Assembly: GCA_951812925.1 (NCBI GenBank)
Contig: OX638370.1
Coordinates: forward strand, 24,295,964-24,359,963
DNA length: 64,000 bases
DNA from: Calliopum simillimum
Lineage: Eukaryota; Arthropoda; Insecta; Diptera; Lauxaniidae
Direction of reading: 5' to 3'
Each line of letters opens with the position of its first letter. The first letter of the stretch is position 1. The translations under genes were made by a program, and so were the position numbers. Shown in pieces: positions 58,745 through 64,000 of the stretch. The notes beneath the pieces were generated by a model. The model saw only the letters and a program-made list of their open reading frames with translations. It made no database searches and was not told the DNA's origin.

Positions 58745-59499
58745 TATACCCTACACCCAGGGTATATTCACTTTTTCCTTCCGTTTGTAACACTGAGAAG
58801 GAGGCGTGGCAGATATAGAAAGGTGTATATATTCTTGATCAGCGTCAGAACCTGAGTCGATATAGCCATGTCCGCCTGGCTGGCTGGCTGTGTGTTGAAA
58901 TACACTTTTTGGGAAACTGAGAAAGATAATTCAATGAAATTTGGTTCACTGCCTCCATCGTCAAAGTTAGCTTGGGGGATTGAAAATGAGCGAAAACGGT
59001 CAACGGACACGCCTGCCGCCCATACAAAAAATATATTCAAAATGCAATTTTAAGAGTATTTTTCACGAGAATACAACCAAAATACGCATTAATACTAAAA
59101 ATTGTAAGCGCAAGCTCCGAAAAAAACTGATCGAATTCGGGCAAGAGGGCGTAGCACCTCCCATATAAGCAAAAGCTTCAAAACGCTAAACTGAAAGATT
59201 TTTTTGAGATAATCCAACCAAACTTCACCCAAGTACTGAAGACTATAAATGCACGCTCTAAACTAAAACTAGACAAACTCAAGCGTGGGCGTGGTATCTC
59301 CCATATAAGCAAAAGCTTCAAAACGCTATACTGAAAACGTTTTTCACTCAGACTTAAACCTATAAATGCAAGCTCTGAACTAAAACTGGGTGAACTCGGA
59401 AAAGAGGGCGTTGCACCTCCCATATGAGCAAAATTTTAAAAACACTGCAGTGTAGGGTATTTAATGTTTGGCAAGGCCAAATTTAACACCTTTACTAGT
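58745..59499 (+). mobile_element. DINE-1/INE-1-like (Helentron) element, copy 2
   Basis: Starts TATACCCTACACCCAGGGTA and has TTCCGTTTGTAAC, GGAGGCGTGGCAG, TTCTTGATCAGCGTCAG, GAGTCGATATAGCCATGTCC, GGCTGGCTGGCTG, several CACCTCCCATATAAGCAAAA blocks and GTGTAGGGTATTTAATG. It ends TTTGGCAAGGCCAAA (hairpin) and TTTACTAGT before a T-tract. The CACCTCCCATATAAGC block is repeated three times (59155, 59288, 59415). This is the longest of the three copies (about 755 bp). Confidence 0.78.
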
Positions 59500-59546
59500 T
59501 TTTTTTTTCATTCCGAGAGAAACCAATGGAGCACTTTTGAAGAATG

Positions 59547-60103
59547 ACACCTAAACCAGGGGAATATTGAGTCAATATGTACCACAGAAATATTTCTTAT
59601 TAAATTTCACTACTAATTACTCAACACTAAAAGGTCGAAATTTTATATTGAAACCCAGAAAACCCTCAAACCAATTAGGACTTTTCACATTGCATGTTTA
59701 TTACATCCCTTCAGCGCTTTCCTCAAGTTTTAAGAATTTTTCGTCTTTGGTAACTCCTAGTGAAATTTCCTGCAGAATTTCTTAACCCATTTTAGCCCAG
59801 TTTTTTGGAAAAGGGGTCAAAAAGATCCTTAAAATAAGATATAATGGGATAATATGTTCTAGAAAAATGATTCTTGCGTGATTTCGTTATGATCTTGTGA
59901 AAGCGAGTTATATTCAAAATGTAATTTTAGAGTTTTACAGTGGGGTGATATATGGAAAATTTTGTTTGTAAGAAGCTTTTAAAGATTTTTTTTGGTTTCG
60001 GGATAAAATTTAGACTTTTTAGTATTCAGCAACTAGTAGTGAAATTTTATAACAAATATTTCTGTGGCACATACTGGCTCAATATTCCCCTGTTTTAGGT
60101 ATT
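59547..60103. mobile_element. TIR element of about 557 bp related to P-unit flanks
   Basis: Inverted terminal repeats of about 90 bp: ACACCTAAACCAGGGGAATA at 59547, and the inverse ending AATATTCCCCTGTTTTAGGT at 60100. They share CCACAGAAATATTT and AAATTTCACTACTA. The interior has TTCTAGAAAAATGATTC, GATTTCGTTATGATCTTG and TTTTACAGTGGGGTG, diverged forms of blocks upstream of P1, P3 and P4. No coding frame. Probably a non-autonomous DNA transposon of unknown superfamily. Confidence 0.75.
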
Positions 60104-60643
60104 ATTTCATTATCTTATGAAATTTTGTCAAAACTATATGGGAAGATGGGGAGATTCGTACAGTTTTGACTTTATGGCTAAAAATAAAGCAAGCTACCAG
60201 CTTTATCAAAATAACTAGTATGTAATTAAATAAGTACAATATAAAGCTTTTAATGTAGTGTAGGCTAAAAACAGTCCAATTTATCAATTAAGAGTACTGA
60301 CAGATTTTCATAAGATACTCAAAACGTACGAATATAACCCATATGCGGGGTACATTCACCCATAACGTGGGGTATACGTGCAATAGTGGATGCAGCAATT
60401 AAGGCGACGAAATTGTGTGTGAATTGAATGAAAGAGTATCGCCTTGAACGTATAGAACATCTTTCGCTTGCAGATCTACCATAGAACTTGACTGGTGAAT
60501 CCCAACAGATGCAAAATCTTCGTCGCTGCACAAAAGTTTGTTAAATGGCCATATTCTTGTAATTTCAAATGCACTTGTAATATTTTTACAATGACATGAT
60601 TGAAAACTTTATCCAGACTTGGAACATTGTACATAATTTTAAT
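60104..60643. other. no gene; unrelated DNA replacing P4 exon 2
   Basis: Where exon 2 of P4 should lie, only the first few codons after the acceptor remain and the rest is unrelated. A short palindrome-rich piece (CCATATGCGGGGTACATTC, CCATAACGTGGGGTATACG) lies at 60340-60378. Confidence 0.5.
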
Positions 60644-61121
60644 CTGAATGTTTTATCATTATATACGTACACATATGTGAGCCGTTTATTTTGAAAGTGG
60701 CATAAGTCCATTTCGGGGCAAAAGTAATGTCATTAACATTATGTGCCGTAATAATCGGTTTTTTGGCTAATACTATTTCTTTAACATAACGCCATTAATT
60801 TCACATATTGTGATAAATTTTCTGTAAAGACAGAAATCAATTTTATTCGTTCTGAAGAAAATGCCAGCTAATTCATATTATGACATTACTTTTGCTCCAA
60901 AATGGACTAAGGCTACTTTCAAAATAAACGGCTCATGTGTTTTTTCCTGAAATCACCATACCTTTAGTTTCTCTGCTAATATAACTTCATCATCCGGGGT
61001 AGAAGGAGGAGTTGCATTTTCAATATTTACATTATACACCCATTTGTTTTTGAAATTGGAGGTTTTAGCAGAAGCACAAGTTACTGCCACTGCCGAAAAA
61101 CAGTACAAATTTAAGCCACAT
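60644..61121 (-). pseudogene. P4: broken paralogue
   Basis: Exon 1 (61121-60962, 160 nt) begins MWLKFVLFFG but has a 2-bp deletion in the signal-peptide region (TTTTTCGGCAGT against TTTTTGGGACTACT). The frame shifts to a stop after 18 codons. Downstream of the deletion the sequence still encodes the family peptide in another frame (VNIENATPPSTPDDEV). The donor GTATGG and acceptor ATTCAG remain, but the intron has grown to 318 nt through an inserted inverted-repeat element. Exon 2 sequence is missing beyond the acceptor. TATA box and leader are intact, so it may still be transcribed. Confidence 0.88.
60679..60934. mobile_element. 256-bp inverted-repeat element (MITE) in the P4 intron
   Basis: Ends are inverted: GAGCCGTTTATTTTGAAAGT at 60679 and its inverse at 60934, followed inward by GGCATAAGTCCATTT against AAATGGACTAAGGCT, then AAAAGTAATGTCAT against ATGACATTACTTTTG. 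ATGT is duplicated on both sides (60675-60678 and 60935-60938). The intact introns of P1 and P2 supply the empty site ACATATGTGTTTTT. No coding capacity, superfamily unknown. Confidence 0.88.
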
Positions 61122-61201
61122 TTTTTTTTTTTTTTTTCTCAATCCAGCTTAGCACTAACAAAATTACTACGTCGACTTATTGCTTCTGATTTGGGGCACA
61201 G

Positions 61202-61209
61202 TTTATATA
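61202..61209 (-). promoter_or_regulatory. TATA box of P4
   Basis: TATATAAA on the minus strand in the conserved promoter block. Confidence 0.65.
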
Positions 61210-62795
61210 CCCACTCCCGAATAAGAGCGATAGGTACACGTCTGCTTAATGCTTTTACTGTATAATTGCAATGTCATGCTATCCAAAAATATTTTAACTT
61301 TCTTTATATAAAATTTTTTATGGATTTGGAGTAATAACAGCGATGATCAATTGGTTATATAAAATTAATAATACGATGATTATATTTTTGCAATAAAATT
61401 TAAATAACCATAACATATCTGTGAAATTTTACATTATTTTTCTTACGAAATGTTTATTATTATTATTGTAACTGTGTATGAGTAATATTTATTTCGTGAT
61501 TTTGAAATGTGAACAAGTACTTGTTGGCCACATGCCCCCCTGATCCTGTTAAGGATTATTATGCTCTAGAAAAAAAGTTCTCTGTATGATTTCGTCACAA
61601 TCTTGAGAAAACGTGTTTTAACCGATATGCACATTTCTCAAGTGACGTACCTGACCGTTGTACACATTTAAAATGGAAAAAAAGTGGGAGTAACATACAT
61701 TTTTATTTTAGTTTTAACCTTACATTATAGCCCTTAGGTAGCACCATAATTTGTGCTAACGTTTATAGCAGGCAAAGTCCTTGTTCCAAAATACACGCAA
61801 AAAAAAGACACAAACGAACGCGACAAAAATAGAAGTAGTTTCGCGCCTATTTAAAGAATGTCAGTATTCAGCGAAAAAACTCTGAATTTTTTAGCGCGAT
61901 AACTTAAGAATCTTATGCAATGGTGTTTTTTTATAATGTATTTTGTTTAATTCAAATATCTTCTTTACTTTTCTTTGTTTCGATCATAATCTAAATTGAT
62001 GGAGAAGAATTTCTTGCGTTTGATGACCACTCGTGAAATTTTTCGTAGAATATTTTTGGTGAACACTTTAACCCATTATAGCCATGTCGATTAAAAAAAA
62101 AAAAAAAAGTGTTAAAAGAACCAAAAAGCGGGTCATAATGGTTTTTCACAGAATGTTCCTCGTAAGATTTTATTATGACCTTAACATAACAAGATTTATC
62201 CAAAATGTAGTTTTGAAATTTTACAGTAGAATGAAATTTCAAAAATTTTGAGTCAAAAGTAACGAACGTGACCAAATTTAAATAGCTTTTTTTTGCAAAA
62301 GAAGCAGTGATGACAAATCATCTTTTTCAGTGACGAACTTGACAGTAGAAATTGAACTAAGGAAAATAAAAAAATTGAATGTTAATCGGGATCCCATTGT
62401 TCCCCTTTTTTATTTTTTTTATATGATTAATGTCGTAAGAGAGATTATGTATTCTGCCTTTGAAAGAGATTACAGAAAAACACCCGTCTACTTAAAAATT
62501 ACATAAAAAAAAACTACATTTGTGCAAATTTGGAGTCGGTTTGATCATTAGGGTTAAAGAATTTATGTGTGAATTGCTTAAATTAGTAAAATTTAAATAT
62601 TTCTCTAAGATAATATCATAAAATGATATGTTTTGATGTGGTTTTATAGTTCTACAGTGGGGTGCATTTTCGAATATACAAAATTCTTTGGGATTTTTGA
62701 TAAAAGTCAAGAAATATTTCACACAAGAAGCTAGAGGCGAGAGCAGTTGATTTTTTGATTAATAAAAGTTAACTGTTTTTTTTTTTTTTTGTTTT
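61210..62795. repeat. P4 upstream unit
   Basis: Homologous to 55499-57283. Landmarks are AAATGTTTATTATTATTATT, TTATGCTCTAGAAAAAAAGT, AAAATACACGCAAAAAA, TTCGATCATAATCT, GTTCCTCGTAAGATTTTATT and CTACAGTGGGGTGCATTTTC. It is interrupted at 62796 by a DINE-1-like element and resumes at about 63471. Confidence 0.85.
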
Positions 62796-63470
62796 TATAC
62801 AATACACCCAGGGTATATTCACTTCGTCCTTCCGTTTGTAACGCAGATAAGGAGGCGTGGCAGATGTAGAAAATTATATATATTCTTGATCAGCGTCACC
62901 TCCTGAGTCGATATAGCCATATCCGTCTAACTGGCTGGCTGGGTGGCTGGCTGGGTGGCTGGCTGGGTGGCTGGCTGGGTGGCTGGCTGGCTGTATGTTG
63001 AAATACACTTTTTGGGAAAACTAAGCAAGATAATTCAATAAAATTTGGTACACTGCCTTCGTCGTCAAAGATAGCTCGGGGGTTGAAAATGAGCGAAATT
63101 GGTTAACGGACACGCCTACCGTCCATTAAAAAAAAATATATAATCAAAATGCAATTTTAGGAGTATTTTTCACGAAAATGCAACCAAAATACGCATAAAT
63201 ACTAAAAATTGTAAGCGCAAGCTCTGAAAAAAAACCGAACAAATTCAAACAAGAGGGCGTGGCACCTCCTATATAAGCAAAAGCTTCAAAACGCTATACT
63301 GAAAACGTTTTTCACTCAGACACTAAAAACTATAAATCCAAACTCTAGACAAAAACTGGGTGAACTCGGACAAGAGAGCATAGCACCTCCCATATGAGTA
63401 AAATTTTAAAAAATACTGCTGTGTAGGGTATTTAATGTTTGGCCCGGCCAAATTTTACACCCTTACTAGT
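62796..63470 (+). mobile_element. DINE-1/INE-1-like (Helentron) element, copy 3
   Basis: Starts TATACAATACACCCAGGGTA, then TTCCGTTTGTAACGCAG, GGAGGCGTGGCAG, ATTCTTGATCAGCGTCA and GAGTCGATATAGCCATATCC. A 12-bp array of GGCTGGCTGGGT follows at about 62932-62995. It ends with the hairpin TTTGGCCCGGCCAAA and CTTACTAGT. It lies within a T-tract that is uninterrupted in the P3 unit (57270-57283), which confirms the element's limits. Confidence 0.85.
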
Positions 63471-64000
63471 TTTTTTTTGTCTTACCTTTTTTACTATGTT
63501 AGAAATAGAGTGGGACTTTGAATTATACATCACTAGAAAGGTATTTTTATGTTAATGTGCAGAAAGTTAAAATTATTTTAAAATGTTGTCATTAAGCCTG
63601 CCAAAGTTGAATTCAAATATTTAAATGTAAACAACAACAAAATATGCGGTCACACAGATCTGAAAAGAGGATAAAGCACAAAGAGAAAAACAAAAAGCTG
63701 ACTGATACTGACTTATACATTTTGTTTTCTTTTCGTTTCACATTTGTCATTGTACCAGCAATGATAAATGAGCTTTTCTGTTTTGTACCAAATAGCACAA
63801 AAAGTACAAAAACTTTCCAAAAAGTACCAAAATTATTTAATACATTTGTGGTCAAATTTAGACCATTGGGCGATTCTAGTTTAAATAATAGCACAAACAA
63901 AAGCATTGAATTCGTTATACTTAAAACAGATTTGAAAGCCATAATTTTATGTTTAAAAGATTCCAAGCATTTTACGTTCAGTGAATTTTTTTTGTAGATG
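63471..64000. repeat. P4 unit continuation and repeat family R copy 3
   Basis: Matches 57285-57660 and, more distantly, 20745-21130. Similarity to P3 continues through AAAACAGATTTGAAAGC near 63927. Overlapping open frames of 117 codons on both strands (63613-63966 and 63644-63997) are not preserved in copy 2. Confidence 0.75.

Noticed and set aside
63613..63997. Overlapping 117-aa ORFs on both strands
   Set aside because: The homologous copy at 57.4 kb does not keep either frame; the sequence is a dispersed repeat.

Overview
This window looks like gene-poor, AT-rich nuclear DNA from an insect, most probably a fly (Diptera). The evidence is decayed mariner, Tc1, piggyBac, pogo-like, RTE-type and Jockey-type elements, short elements with the head and tail of Drosophila DINE-1/INE-1 (Helentron) repeats, a 59-nt intron in the recognisable genes, TATA promoters and AATAAA signals, and long simple-sequence arrays. 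A tephritid-like fly is a guess. I see no rRNA, tRNA, CRISPR, operon or prokaryotic gene.

The only host-type genes I can support are four tandem paralogues on the minus strand at about 43.4, 49.4, 55.0 and 61.0 kb, roughly 6 kb apart. I call them P1 to P4. Each has a TATA box, a first exon with a signal peptide (MWLKFVLF...), one short phase-0 intron and a second exon ending in a fast-changing tail. P1 (111 aa), P2 (103 aa) and P3 (116 aa) are intact. P4 is a pseudogene with a 2-bp deletion, a 256-bp inverted-repeat element in its intron and no second exon. I do not recognise the family. The mature proteins have no cysteine, so a small secreted, rapidly evolving product is the most that can be said. 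The units between the genes are duplicated too and have been split by transposons.

Layout: 0-1.4 kb mariner remnant; 5.2-6.3 kb ACCAAAG array; 7.9-10.1 kb RTE-like copy A and a deleted mariner; 11.0-12.25 kb mariner with both ends; 13.4-14.85 kb ATAGAAT array (about 1.47 kb); 16.1-18.2 kb two foldback elements; 23.2-24.2 kb AATGTTC array; 24.9-25.25 kb TGGAA array; 27.2-28.1 kb RTE-like copy C; 29.0-29.8 kb piggyBac transposase remnant; 30.6-31.9 kb minisatellite of about 100 bp; 34.1-35.3 kb Tc1-like element; 35.4-36.0 kb DINE-1-like copy; 40.0-41.8 kb 21-bp array; 42.6-64 kb the P cluster with RTE-like copy B, a TTAA-flanked piggyBac-type element, a hairpin array, a pogo-like element, two Jockey-type fragments, a terminal-inverted-repeat element and two more DINE-1-like copies.

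The most unusual signals are the P cluster, an array of five hairpins with one loop sequence and co-varying stems at 50.65-50.89 kb, an empty/filled site pair for a DINE-1-like insertion between duplicated P units, a 35-nt intron in P3, a three-armed foldback element, and the fact that four unrelated arrays all have a 7-bp or 21-bp period.
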